From: JADGQM01 sp964441945 | Lineage (GTDB): Bacteria > Desulfobacterota > Syntrophobacteria > Syntrophobacterales > Syntrophobacteraceae | NCBI GenBank assembly: GCA_964441945.1 | Contig: CAYTWB010000050.1 | Location: 1-28,187 of the forward strand | Length of the DNA stretch: 28,187 nucleotides | Reading direction: 5' to 3' | In this document: positions 1-7,954 of the stretch, one piece after another | Numbering within the stretch: the stretch's first letter is position 1 | Layout: the number at the start of each line of letters is the position of its first letter | Position numbers and translations under genes: made by a program | Notes under the pieces: model-generated | Seen by the model: only the letters and a program-made list of their open reading frames with translations | The model's database searches: none | What the model was told of the DNA's origin: nothing

Positions 1-786
1 CATCTTCGCAAGACGCTGATAAACCTCCTTATCAACGCCGTGGAAGCCATGCACAACGGAGGTCTGATCACCGTCAAGACACGCAACCAGTATCTGGATG
101 GACCCATCTCGGGGTATGACGAGGTCAAGGAGGGAGACTACGTTGTTCTCACCGTGTCCGACACGGGCGAAGGGATACCCGGCACAGACCTGCAGCGCAT
201 CTTCGAGCCGTTCTATACGAGGAAAGTCATGGGGCGCAGCGGGACAGGCCTTGGCCTGGCCGTTGTCTGGGGTACGGTCAAGGATCACTTCGGATATATC
301 AACGTGGAAAGTGAAGAAAACAATGGAACCATGTTCAGCCTCTATTTCCCGGTAACCAGAGAAGAGATTGCCCCGGAGCAGATTGCTCTGTCGGCATCCG
401 ATTACCTTGGGAAGGGTGAATCCATCCTGGTTGTGGACGACGTCAAGGAGCAGCGCGAACTGGCAACCATGATGCTCACGAAGCTGAACTACACCGTTGC
501 CAGTGTTCCCAGCGGCGAAGAAGCGGCGAAGACCATGCAGGAGCATTCCTTCGATCTAATTGTTCTGGATATGATCATGGATCCTGGAATGGATGGGCTC
601 GATACTTACCTGAAAATACAAGAGATTCATCCTCACCAGAAATCGATTATCGTGAGCGGCTTTTCCGAGACGGAACGGGTGGCCAAAGCTCAGGCGCTGG
701 GCGCAGGCGCCTATGTCAAGAAACCCTATGAGCTGAAGAGACTGGGATTGGCAATCAGGAAAGAACTCGATCGGACAGGCTTCTAG
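1..786 (+). CDS. Hybrid sensor histidine kinase, C-terminal part (HATPase plus receiver), truncated by window edge
   Basis: The frame is open from base 1, so the gene starts outside the window and 261 codons are visible. Seen: an N box (LLINAVEAM) at the very start, a G1 box (DTGEGIP), an F box (IFEPFYT) and a G2 box (GTGLGLA), all of a GHKL histidine kinase ATPase. A receiver domain follows, with the acidic pair VVDD, phospho-acceptor Asp in IVLDMIMD and the conserved Lys in KKPY. Known of the family: the kinase autophosphorylates on an upstream His and passes phosphate to the receiver. The sensor and dimerisation parts are not visible, so the stimulus is unknown. No output domain follows the receiver. 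The stop codon overlaps the stop of the convergent channel gene. Confidence 0.93.
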   Translation, partial: HLRKTLINLLINAVEAMHNGGLITVKTRNQYLDGPISGYDEVKEGDYVVLTVSDTGEGIPGTDLQRIFEPFYTRKVMGRSGTGLGLAVVWGTVKDHFGYINVESEENNGTMFSLYFPVTREEIAPEQIALSASDYLGKGESILVVDDVKEQRELATMMLTKLNYTVASVPSGEEAAKTMQEHSFDLIVLDMIMDPGMDGLDTYLKIQEIHPHQKSIIVSGFSETERVAKAQALGAGAYVKKPYELKRLGLAIRKELDRTGF

Positions 787-1913
787 CGGATGTCCAAGAC
801 CGAGATCCATTTCTGCCGCAAACGATCGAGGTACTTTTCATCATGCATTGACAAGATGGCGGCATTAATTCTCCCCATGAGGTCCGGTTCCCGGGCGGTG
901 AGTCCTTTGCTCATGGGTACCGCGTAGAACTCCTGGGTGAAAGGCTCGCCGATTATCATTACCTGATGTCCGTTAGCCCTTAGTTTATCGGTCTCATATG
1001 CGACGCTGGGGTAATCAAACACGAAGGCATCCACTTCGTGATCGAGAAGCCTGCGATACCCTTCCTCAGTGGATATGACCCGCACTATCTCTTTGACTCC
1101 AATATCCGCAACGGCAATCATGCCGGTCGCCCCTTCAAGCACTGCCACCTTTTTATCCAGCAGACCGCGATAGTCCGAAATCGGTGAATCCGGCTGGATG
1201 CTCTCGGCGACGAATGCGGAAATCAACTGGGCGCTGATCACGGAAGCGAGGACTATTCCTGTAAGCCATATCGGTACGGCCAGGACTCTTGCCGGCCACT
1301 TATGCGGCACTACGTCGCCGAAGCCGATAGTGCTCTTGATGGCAAAAGCGCACCACATCGCTTCGAAGACACCGGGGAAGTAACGGCGGCCGACCAGCGG
1401 ATTTCTCCCGCGCTCGGCGAACCAGAGTACATGCCCGAAGATCATGATCATCAGGAGCAGGGCCAGAATCGCATGAACGATCACGGGGGTACTGACGGCT
1501 TCATACAATATCCACAGGGTGGGTACCGTCTTTGCGTTGACCAGAATGGCCTGCCCGGAAACATAATAGGGATATGAAAACGTCATCAACTTTGAGCGTT
1601 CGCTGGTGAGCGTCATAGTGGCCAGAGCAAAATCCAGTTCGTCTTTCGCCAGCGCATCGACTGTCTCCGTGATGCTGTGCATCTCCCGGAAATGAAAGGA
1701 GAAACCTGCCCGCTGTGCAATCTCCTGCCATAATTCAAGCTCTGCTCCGGCATATTTACCATCCGGGGTTTTCTCGATAAACGGCAAACCCGTCGCATAG
1801 ATTCCGACCAGATAATCTTCCCGTGGTCCGGCACCCGCGCGGCAAACGCCCGGGACGGCCGACAAAAGCACCAGGGCAGCACCGGTGCAAAGCAGGATGA
1901 GAGAACGTTTCAC
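783..1913 (-). CDS. Prokaryotic ionotropic glutamate receptor-like channel (periplasmic binding domain split by a K+-type pore)
   Basis: 376 aa. Residues 1-26 are a signal peptide. Residues 35-135 are the first lobe of a family 3 solute-binding domain. A membrane helix (about 143-165), a pore loop (about 183-202) and a second helix (about 207-236) interrupt it, and the second lobe runs from about 248 to 370. The pore loop carries STIGFGD, the potassium-channel selectivity-filter pattern, and helix 2 ends in ISAQLISAFVAE, resembling the SYTANLAAF gate of glutamate receptors. This is the GluR0 architecture: ligand binding outside gates a K+ pore in the inner membrane. The GTG start at 1913 is preceded by GGGAG. 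It begins 3 nt after the tenA stop, so the two are probably co-transcribed. The ligand is unknown; amino acids are usual for this fold. Confidence 0.9.
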   Translation of the reverse strand: MKRSLILLCTGAALVLLSAVPGVCRAGAGPREDYLVGIYATGLPFIEKTPDGKYAGAELELWQEIAQRAGFSFHFREMHSITETVDALAKDELDFALATMTLTSERSKLMTFSYPYYVSGQAILVNAKTVPTLWILYEAVSTPVIVHAILALLLMIMIFGHVLWFAERGRNPLVGRRYFPGVFEAMWCAFAIKSTIGFGDVVPHKWPARVLAVPIWLTGIVLASVISAQLISAFVAESIQPDSPISDYRGLLDKKVAVLEGATGMIAVADIGVKEIVRVISTEEGYRRLLDHEVDAFVFDYPSVAYETDKLRANGHQVMIIGEPFTQEFYAVPMSKGLTAREPDLMGRINAAILSMHDEKYLDRLRQKWISVLDIR

Positions 1914-1916
1914 CTC

Positions 1917-2582
1917 TCATATCTCCCAGGTCTGCCGACGGTAGGCCATATCCCAAAACATATACTCAAACCGGGAGGTCATGACGAAATGTCCGGCTAT
2001 TCGGGTTTTGTCTTCCGCTGTCAGCGTTTCAGCGACACGATTCATGAGAGCAACGACCTGCCGCACCGTATCGCCAAACTCTTCGCTGGCATAGGTGTCG
2101 ATCCATCGCTGATAGATGGAAACCGGCGAACCGCGCCTTTCCAGTTCCTTTCCCACCTCCCAATAGATCCAATAGCATGGCAGGAAGGCACCCATCCCTT
2201 CGGCAAACGGGCGCTCGTAGGCAACGCGCAGCAGATAGGAGGTGTAGAGGAGGTTCGTTGGGGCCGGAGGCGTGGCGTAGACGTCCGCCTGCCCCAGACC
2301 CCACTGATCGAAAAAACTCTCGTGCATGGCCCGCTCCGCTACAAGGGCGGTCTTGGCATGCTCACAAAACATGATCAGTGCATCATCCGCAGGCGACCGG
2401 GCTGCCAGGAGTGCCAGGCCTCGGGCAAAGTCCCTCAGGTACAGCGCATCCTGAACGGCATAAAACCGGAAGACATCCTCAGGCAGGGAGCCGTCGGTGA
2501 GCCCCGTCACAAAAGGATGAGCCAGAATGCGGTCGTACACCTTCGCCACACTTTGCCGGAGTATCTCAGAAAAAACGGCCAT
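1917..2582 (-). CDS. tenA: TenA family thiaminase II / aminopyrimidine aminohydrolase
   Basis: 221 aa, full length for TenA. The ATG at 2582 is chosen because GGGAG lies about 9 nt upstream and homology begins there (MAVFSEILRQ); a longer open frame to 2771 overlaps another gene. Residues matching the Bacillus subtilis active site are visible: Asp45 and Tyr48 (QDALYL), Cys136 (LPCYW) and Glu206 (FEYMFW). The Cys places it in the TenA_C group, which hydrolyses thiamin or salvages the pyrimidine moiety from thiamin breakdown products. It is cytosolic. thiC with a TPP riboswitch lies 5.4 kb away on the same strand, so thiamin metabolism is represented twice. No TPP riboswitch is visible before tenA. 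It is followed 3 nt later by the channel gene. Confidence 0.92.
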   Translation of the reverse strand: MAVFSEILRQSVAKVYDRILAHPFVTGLTDGSLPEDVFRFYAVQDALYLRDFARGLALLAARSPADDALIMFCEHAKTALVAERAMHESFFDQWGLGQADVYATPPAPTNLLYTSYLLRVAYERPFAEGMGAFLPCYWIYWEVGKELERRGSPVSIYQRWIDTYASEEFGDTVRQVVALMNRVAETLTAEDKTRIAGHFVMTSRFEYMFWDMAYRRQTWEI

Positions 2583-2609
2583 GGTGCTTCTCCCGTAGAG
2601 GCACAAACT

Positions 2610-2646
2610 GCCCAGGTACGCATTGCATACCTGGGCGCTGGGCGCC
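2610..2646 (-). promoter_or_regulatory. Overlapping hairpins in the tenA leader
   Basis: The leader contains a perfect 9-bp inverted repeat (GCCCAGGTA at 2610-2618 with TACCTGGGC at 2628-2636). It overlaps a second short hairpin (GGCGC, loop, GCGCC, about 2634-2646). In RNA the two would share bases and could be alternative folds. There is no following T-tract, so it is not an intrinsic terminator. It does not match the TPP riboswitch consensus. A regulatory role is inference. Confidence 0.35.
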
Positions 2647-2700
2647 GTGTCGTTCCATACCAGCACGGGTCCTTTGGGTGCAGTAGAAGAAAGAATGGTC

Positions 2701-2871
2701 CTAATGGGACGGATGGCAATATGGAGGGAAATCACTCGGGACATCCCCTCCACAATCAATGCGAGCCGCATCCCCCCTAGAGGTTGATGGATAGGTATTC
2801 ATTCCGCTGCAGCCTCCAAGGAGCAGGGTGAGTACCAAGAGCATCACGCCGATCACTGTTTCCCGTTTCAT
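2701..2871 (-). CDS. Small lipoprotein, 56 aa, unknown function
   Basis: The protein starts MKRETVIGVMLL and has a lipoprotein signal with lipobox LLGGC (Cys21), followed by a short polar Cys- and Pro-containing tail. The ATG at 2871 is backed by a strong GGGGGAGG ribosome-binding site about 5 nt upstream, which is the best argument that this is a gene. The open frame continues upstream without a stop into the papain-like peptidase remnant, but the strong internal site indicates independent initiation. No function is recognised. It lies 118 nt ahead of tenA on the same strand. Confidence 0.6.
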   Translation of the reverse strand: MKRETVIGVMLLVLTLLLGGCSGMNTYPSTSRGDAARIDCGGDVPSDFPPYCHPSH

Positions 2872-3156
2872 CAGGTCCTCCCCCTTGTCTGTTCCTGTAG
2901 GCCCGGCAACACCCCTTCTAGTGCGGAGTTCTTCATACACTCTTGTGCTTCGCCCAGGATGCTCCTCGCCAACCCTGGAGGTCTTCCGATTCGTATCATA
3001 GGCGATGCGCATGTAGCCGCTCTCACCCCATTTGGACCCCCAACTGTTGCACAGGATCCAGGATGAAGTGGCATCATCCCAGCCCGCCAGGACGATCTGG
3101 TGGTTGGTGCCGCCTCTGCAGCCATTATTGATAACTGGTCCTCCGGAGATAGTCAA
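2872..3156 (-). pseudogene. Papain-like (C1A) cysteine peptidase, C-terminal remnant
   Basis: The remnant encodes the last part of a C1A peptidase: NHQIVLAGWDD carries the catalytic His and ILCNSWGSKWGESGYMRI carries the catalytic Asn with the family's NSWG motif. The catalytic Cys and all upstream sequence are absent. Homology stops close to a copy of a dispersed repeat (from about 3178), which suggests the 5' part was removed when that sequence arrived or by recombination there. The only possible start is a TTG at 3156 without a good ribosome-binding site. After about residue 55 the frame diverges from the family. I infer it is inactive. Confidence 0.7.
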
Positions 3157-3177
3157 GGAAGGCAGAGAGGCAGAAAG

Positions 3178-3275
3178 GCAGGCGGGTATCGAGGGGAGCT
3201 GTTCTGGATTCCGGTCGGCAACATGCCGGAATGACGGGTTGCGATAAGGGTCACTTCATTGTGCAGGGCCGTACG
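3178..3275. repeat. Dispersed repeat, copy A
   Basis: This copy shares the core TTCTGGATTCCGG ... ATGCCGGAATGACGG with copies near 15568 and 21721. With the 21721 copy it also shares a right flank of the pattern TGCGATAA-GGTCACTT-ATTG-GCAG. The left end is degraded compared with the 21721 copy, which begins CGTCATACCGGC. It lies between the TRAP operon and the peptidase remnant and codes for nothing visible. Confidence 0.75.
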
Positions 3276-3357
3276 AGGGTGATCCCCCCGAGGATCGCAA
3301 GTCAAACCGACGGCTGATGCTCCTTGCTGTGTAGCTCCAGTCCTTCCTCAAATCCTC

Positions 3358-4623
3358 CTATCTCACCAGCATTAAGCTCAAAGAGGGGAAGAAGGTGATG
3401 AGCACCAGGGTCATGAGCAGAATGGCAATGAATGGGAGGGAGGCAACGTACAGGTAGATTACGGACTTATCGAATCTCAGGCTGGCAATGAGAAGGTCCA
3501 TCCCGATCGGTGGCATCGAATAGCCGATCTGGAGGTTGGTGAGAAAAATGATGCCCAGATGCAGCAGGTTGACATCATAGCTTTTGGCAATGGGGACAAT
3601 GAGAGGCACCACAATGACCAGGGCTGAGAAGATATTCAGCACACAGCCCACCGCGAGCAGGAAAACGTTGAGAATAACAAGAAAGGCAAGCTTGGTGGTA
3701 ACATGGACTCGCATGAATTCCAGGACCTTGTTCGGGACCTGTTGATCGATCAAAAAACTGTTGAAGGCAAGCGCTGCGCCGAGAATGACAACAATGGCAC
3801 CGACCATCATCACCGTCTTCATGATTGTGACGGGCAAGTCCTTCAGTTTCAGCTCTTTGTGGATGATCATCTCGACAACCAGCACATAGACAGCCGTGAC
3901 CGTGGCCGCTTCACTCAACGCCAGGTATCCGCTGAAAATTCCCCCCAGAACCACCACCGGCAAAAGGACCTCCCACACGGTTTCGCGCAGTGCAGAGACA
4001 ATCTCACGACCGCTGAAAGGGGCATGAGCTCCGGCAGAACCGCATCGCAGCCCCTGGACCATGCTGTAAAGGGAAAGAAGAACCAGCATGAGGGCCCCCG
4101 GAACCACACCCGCCAGGAAGAGGTCGGAGATATTGATGTCGGCAACCATCGCATAAATGATCAACGGCAGGCTGGGAGGAAACAAGAGCCCCAGACTGCC
4201 GCAGGTGGTCAGAAGCCCCAATGAGAACTTCTCCGGATAGCGGTCCGAGATGAGGGCGGGCAGCATCAGTCCGCCGAGAGCGACTATGGTGACTCCCGAC
4301 GCACCGGTGAGGGCAGTGAAGAAGGCACAGGTGACCAGCGCCACGATGGCCAACCCTCCCGGAGCTCGCCCCATGAGTGCGGTTGACAGCCTGACCAGCC
4401 TCTTGCTGGCCTGGCTCTCCCCAAGGACGAACCCTGCAAAGGCAAAAAGCAGGAGCGCAATGAGAATCGGACTGGCCGCCATGCGATACATCTCGATGAT
4501 CACTGCGCTGTAATCAATGCCCAGGGATTGGAAACACAAGAGCGCCGCAGCAGAAATCACCAGGAACAGGGGGGCACCGGAAAATGCCATGAAGACCAGG
4601 AAGGCCGAGAGCAACAGGGTCAT
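3358..4623 (-). CDS. dctM: TRAP transporter large permease (DctM family)
   Basis: 421 aa, normal for DctM, almost entirely hydrophobic helices (about 12). Typical stretches are visible: PILIALLLFAFAGFVLGES near the start, LTGASGVTIVALGGLMLPAL in the middle and NLQIGYSMPPIGMDLLIASL near the end. In this family the large permease is the elevator-type, Na+-coupled transport subunit in the inner membrane. The ATG at 4623 overlaps the stop of the small permease by 4 nt (ATGA), giving translational coupling. It is the last gene of the operon. No convincing terminator is visible between its stop and the dispersed repeat. Confidence 0.95.
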   Translation of the reverse strand: MTLLLSAFLVFMAFSGAPLFLVISAAALLCFQSLGIDYSAVIIEMYRMAASPILIALLLFAFAGFVLGESQASKRLVRLSTALMGRAPGGLAIVALVTCAFFTALTGASGVTIVALGGLMLPALISDRYPEKFSLGLLTTCGSLGLLFPPSLPLIIYAMVADINISDLFLAGVVPGALMLVLLSLYSMVQGLRCGSAGAHAPFSGREIVSALRETVWEVLLPVVVLGGIFSGYLALSEAATVTAVYVLVVEMIIHKELKLKDLPVTIMKTVMMVGAIVVILGAALAFNSFLIDQQVPNKVLEFMRVHVTTKLAFLVILNVFLLAVGCVLNIFSALVIVVPLIVPIAKSYDVNLLHLGIIFLTNLQIGYSMPPIGMDLLIASLRFDKSVIYLYVASLPFIAILLMTLVLITFFPSLSLMLVR

Positions 4624-5129
4624 TGTTTCAGGTCACCATTGATCGCAAGGGATTCCTCGACTACCTGGTAAGCGGATCGTATCGCCATGAGCGCAAAACC
4701 CAGAGGAAAGGCCGTCTCCAGCCACCAGGCGGGAATACCGACGAATGCGGTGATGCCGGAGTCCATTTCGTTCTGAATGAAGGCCAAAGAAGCATAGAAA
4801 AGCAGGCCCGAAACGGCCAGGGCAAAAAGATTGCTGATGATGCCAAGAGTTCGCGCACTTCCTGCAGGCAGCAATTTCGATAAAAGGTCGATTTGAATAT
4901 GTTTGCGGTCGGCGGTAGCGCGAGCCGCACCCAGCAGGCACACCCAGAGCACAATATGCCGCAGCAGCGTGTCGCCCCAGATAATGCCGGTGGAAAAGAT
5001 ATTCCGTAGAATGATTTGCAGCAGTGAGAACACGACGAGGAAGACGACGAGTGAAGCAGTCAGCCAGGTCTCGATCACCTCGAACCGTCGGCTCACCTGC
5101 GATATGTTCTTTCGAAGGAAAGTGTTCAT
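4620..5129 (-). CDS. dctQ: TRAP transporter small permease (DctQ family)
   Basis: 169 aa with four predicted membrane helices, the standard DctQ layout. The region IIWGDTLLRHIVLWVCLLGAA matches the conserved family pattern of W-x-E/D-x-x-x-R followed by a helix, and ADRKHIQIDLL matches the usual R-x-H-I-x-I/V-D motif. The subunit packs against the large permease in the inner membrane and stabilises it. ATGA overlaps join it to the receptor gene upstream and to dctM downstream, so the three are made as one unit. Confidence 0.93.
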   Translation of the reverse strand: MNTFLRKNISQVSRRFEVIETWLTASLVVFLVVFSLLQIILRNIFSTGIIWGDTLLRHIVLWVCLLGAARATADRKHIQIDLLSKLLPAGSARTLGIISNLFALAVSGLLFYASLAFIQNEMDSGITAFVGIPAWWLETAFPLGFALMAIRSAYQVVEESLAINGDLKQ

Positions 5130-6172
5130 TGTTTCTTGCCGTGTTGGGCCCGGTACCCGTCAAGCTCAGCCTGGATCTTCTTGTAAGTGCCCATGGGGAA
5201 CTGCTTGGCTCCAAGGTCGGCCATGGCACTGTCGCTGAGCTCCTTGAAACCCTTGATCTGGCTCGGATCAGGGGTGACTTTCTTGACCCCGCGCTTATAA
5301 ATGATCTCCAGTGCATCGGCATTGTCTTTCCTGGTTTGCTCATTGAGCCGCTGCACATACCTGGCACAGACTTTCCTCGTAGTCTCCTGCAGGGGACCGG
5401 GGACCTTGGCGAAAAACTTCCTGTCGATCACGAGGGCCCCTCCGACGTAAGAAACTGGAGCGTCGGTGAGGAATTTGATCTGGGTGTACCACTGAGTGAC
5501 CAGGGCATAGTAGGGAGAGTTGTAAACCACTTCGAGCAGGTTGGTCTGGAGGGCCATGAGCACATCCGGAGCACCGACGGCCACCGTGGAAACGCCGATC
5601 TTCTCCATGATGGCCTGCAACATCGGAGCGCTGGCTCGCCCCCAGATCTTTTTGCCTTTAACGTCATTCAGACCGGCTACGGGAGTTGCGGACATAAAGT
5701 AGAGAAATCCGAGCTCAGGCCAGCCAAGGACATCCATGCCCCGCTCTGAAAACCCCCGCTTCAGATCCGACTCGAACTTCCCCATGACATAGTCGACTTC
5801 CTGGTAGTTGTCGAAAAGGAACGGAACCAGAAAAGCACGCAGCTCAGGGTTGACATCCGTAAGTGCCGATGAAGTGAATGCGGCGGCATGCACCATTCCG
5901 ATGCGAAGCTTCCGCAAAACGTCTTCCTCGTCACCCAGCACAAAGCCCGCAAACATTTTGAAGCCCACCTTGCCTTCGGTTTCCTTGAGCAGCTCCGTGT
6001 TCATCTCATTGAAAATACGCATCAGGGAGCTGTTTTCCGGGGCCAGGGTGGCCAGCTTGATTTCATACTGGGGCGGCCCCGCCCCGAGTGCGTGAGAACC
6101 GGGATAGAGCATTAAAAGACAAAGCAATCCGAGGGCCGTCATCCAGCAGGTGCTTGGTCGTGCCGGCTTCAA
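5126..6172 (-). CDS. dctP: TRAP transporter solute-binding protein (DctP/TatP-like)
   Basis: About 348 aa: signal peptide (hydrophobic TALGLLCLLMLYPG, cleavage near SHALGA), then a DctP fold (YEIKLATLAPENSS, VPFLFDNYQEVDYVM). It binds solute in the periplasm and hands it to DctQM. In most DctP proteins an Arg just after the LKGLK-like strand grips the substrate carboxylate; here the strand reads VKGKKIWGRAS with Trp where that Arg is expected. Together with the neighbouring tatT gene this suggests a non-carboxylate or hydrophobic ligand (inference). Start uncertain: TTG at 6172 gives a signal peptide with a basic n-region, ATG at 6142 lacks one, and ATG at 6241 gives a long leader. No option has a strong ribosome-binding site, and the 5' end overlaps the tatT stop. 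Confidence 0.88.
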   Translation of the reverse strand: MKPARPSTCWMTALGLLCLLMLYPGSHALGAGPPQYEIKLATLAPENSSLMRIFNEMNTELLKETEGKVGFKMFAGFVLGDEEDVLRKLRIGMVHAAAFTSSALTDVNPELRAFLVPFLFDNYQEVDYVMGKFESDLKRGFSERGMDVLGWPELGFLYFMSATPVAGLNDVKGKKIWGRASAPMLQAIMEKIGVSTVAVGAPDVLMALQTNLLEVVYNSPYYALVTQWYTQIKFLTDAPVSYVGGALVIDRKFFAKVPGPLQETTRKVCARYVQRLNEQTRKDNADALEIIYKRGVKKVTPDPSQIKGFKELSDSAMADLGAKQFPMGTYKKIQAELDGYRAQHGKKQ

Positions 6173-6188
6173 TGGGATGTTGGCGTAT

Positions 6189-7091
6189 TCAGGGTTGACC
6201 TGCAAAGTATTCCTCCGTCTTATCCAACAGTTTCCTGGCATTTTCCTTCGCCAGTTCGTTAGAAAGGGTCAGCTCCGGGACTTCATCTCCAGGGGCAGCG
6301 ATCACCTCGCGCAAGGCCGCCTCGAAAAGGCTGCGGTCCTTTGTCCCTACGGCATAGTAGCGCGCAAAAAGGACCTTTCCGGCCAGGGTCTTGTTCCCAC
6401 TTATGGAAAACGCCCGATCAAACTCTTTTTTCGACTCCGCCAGACCTCCGCCGAAAACGGGGGACCTGGCGGCAAGATAGACCCCCATCAACAAATGGGG
6501 GCCACCGTAGTAGTAGGTTTCATCCAGTTCGATGACCCTGTCCAAGGTGGCTTCAAGGACCGGCAAATCTCCCACGGCGTCAACGTTGCCCAGATCACTG
6601 CTGATCCATCCGGCCCAGGCACTGGCTGTCCAAAAGAGAGCCGGCACATCCTCCTTCTTGTATTGCCGAAGGAAGGACCGGAACTCATCGAGGTTGCCCG
6701 CGGCAGCCTTGCCAAAATCCGCCCGGTAAGAAAGCGCTCGAAACCCATAGAGCCTGGCCTTGCGATAGAGCGCTTCACCCTGTTTGGGCCGTACATCGGC
6801 AACAAACATCGAAGCGTAGGAAGCGTAGGCCTTGCAGCCGGCAAGCAGAAGCTCCCGATTATCGGGGTAAGCTTCGATCAGGCCATCCACCAGCATGAGA
6901 TAGGCGGGGGTGCCTTCCCGAACAATGGTTGTATCCGATTGTTTGGCCGCCGCCGCGGCTACGTCCTGAAGGGTAAGGGCGACTGCAGCCACTCTGGCCT
7001 GTTTCATCGGAATGCATGCGGCAGACAGGAGCACCAGACCAGAGAATAAAAGCGGGAAGAAGAAAGCAGGACCTGCAAGGGAGCGCGCCAT
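6189..7091 (-). CDS. tatT: TatT family TPR lipoprotein of a TRAP transporter (TPAT system)
   Basis: 300 aa. The ATG at 7091 is preferred over 7106 because AGAGGA sits just upstream. Lipoprotein signal with lipobox LSAAC (Cys26). The body is helical, with family signatures such as YLMLVDGLIEAYPDNRELLLAGCKAYASYASMFV (given here as positions about 65-100) and a YYYGGPHLLMGVY segment. Known of the family: TatT of Treponema pallidum is a trimeric TPR protein with pores that docks to the TRAP receptor TatP, defining TPAT transporters. Its place as first gene of the operon, just before the receptor gene, fits that partnership. Probably anchored in the outer or inner membrane facing the periplasm. 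Confidence 0.88.
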   Translation of the reverse strand: MARSLAGPAFFFPLLFSGLVLLSAACIPMKQARVAAVALTLQDVAAAAAKQSDTTIVREGTPAYLMLVDGLIEAYPDNRELLLAGCKAYASYASMFVADVRPKQGEALYRKARLYGFRALSYRADFGKAAAGNLDEFRSFLRQYKKEDVPALFWTASAWAGWISSDLGNVDAVGDLPVLEATLDRVIELDETYYYGGPHLLMGVYLAARSPVFGGGLAESKKEFDRAFSISGNKTLAGKVLFARYYAVGTKDRSLFEAALREVIAAPGDEVPELTLSNELAKENARKLLDKTEEYFAGQP

Positions 7092-7170
7092 ATTTCCTCT
7101 ATTCATTCTCAGAGGTTCATCATCTCAAGGCATGCCTGAATCATCAATTTCCTGGAAAAGCTTGAATTCA

Positions 7171-7199
7171 TAGATAGTTGGTGCAACTCGGTTTGTCAA
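7171..7199 (-). promoter_or_regulatory. Candidate sigma-70 promoter of the TRAP operon
   Basis: On the minus strand a perfect TTGACA (7194-7199) is followed after 17 nt by TATCTA (7171-7176), a weak but acceptable -10 box. It lies about 80 nt upstream of the tatT start. No operator-like dyad was seen. Confidence 0.5.
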
Positions 7200-7336
7200 G
7201 CTTAGAAATCCGCCCGGGGCGAACATCCCGCTATTCTCGTGTCAGCATCGCGAGAAGGAGAGATTTTTTGGAATAGGGGGGCAACCCGATATCTGAACCA
7301 GGGAAAGGATCTGTGCGGCACAGGCAATCCATCCGC

Positions 7337-7930
7337 TCAGGCCGTCTCATCCTTGCCGCCCCGTGAATCCGCGGTGAAGGGATCGAGCTCCTTTTGTTTG
7401 ATTTCGAGCCGCTTCCACCGCCCTCTGTCATTGATGAGCTTTTCCATTTCCCTGCGCACTTCGGCCTGAGAAATCAGTTCCGAGAGCAGGATGCGCTTGT
7501 AGCTGATGTTCCGCAGTTCGTTCTCCAGGAACTCGTCACGCTCCTGCTTGAGCTTGAGGTTTTGCAGGAAAAGCTTCTCTTCGAGGCTTTCGTTTTCGAT
7601 GAGCAGCCCGATGAACATATCCGCCAGTTTGCTCCGCCTCAATCCCATCATGCCGATCCCGGCCGCCTTCTGCCGGTATTGATCCAGCTTGCCCTCCAGG
7701 AAGCTGATGCGCCTTTGCAGCTCAGCCTTTTCCTCCTCGAGTTTTTCCTTTTCATCGTCCCAAAAGCGCTTCAGGGCTTTCTCAATGGAGAGCATTTCCT
7801 CGCGGTCATTGACGCTCTGGGCTGTGTACCTGACCACCGTCTTGCGGTATCCGAGGTAGTACCCGATCGAAAAGACAAACAGCATACAGAATGTTACAGC
7901 GACAATCTGGTACGCAATGGGTGGAATCAT
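7337..7930 (-). CDS. Membrane-anchored coiled-coil protein, unknown function
   Basis: 197 aa. Residues 6-27 form one membrane helix (AYQIVAVTFCMLFVFSIGYYLG). The rest is highly charged and helical, rich in Glu, Lys, Leu and Arg, with long heptad-like stretches around residues 50-85 and 110-165, so a coiled coil in the cytoplasm or periplasm is likely. GGAGG lies about 10 nt before the ATG. It begins 24 nt after the thiC stop on the same strand and is probably read through from the TPP-controlled transcript, although nothing in the protein points to thiamin. No family is recognised. Confidence 0.75.
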   Translation of the reverse strand: MIPPIAYQIVAVTFCMLFVFSIGYYLGYRKTVVRYTAQSVNDREEMLSIEKALKRFWDDEKEKLEEEKAELQRRISFLEGKLDQYRQKAAGIGMMGLRRSKLADMFIGLLIENESLEEKLFLQNLKLKQERDEFLENELRNISYKRILLSELISQAEVRREMEKLINDRGRWKRLEIKQKELDPFTADSRGGKDETA

Positions 7931-7954
7931 AGAGGTACGGCCTCCACATCGTTC

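Noticed and set aside
2583..2720. Search for a TPP riboswitch before tenA
   Set aside because: The CTGAGA and ACCTGAT blocks are absent.
2583..2771. N-terminal extension of tenA
   Set aside because: It overlaps the lipoprotein gene, has no homology to TenA, and a good ribosome-binding site marks the start at 2582.
7226..7268. Weak hairpin followed by a T-run on the plus strand
   Set aside because: The stem is only 6 bp with a gap before the T-run, and no plus-strand gene precedes it.
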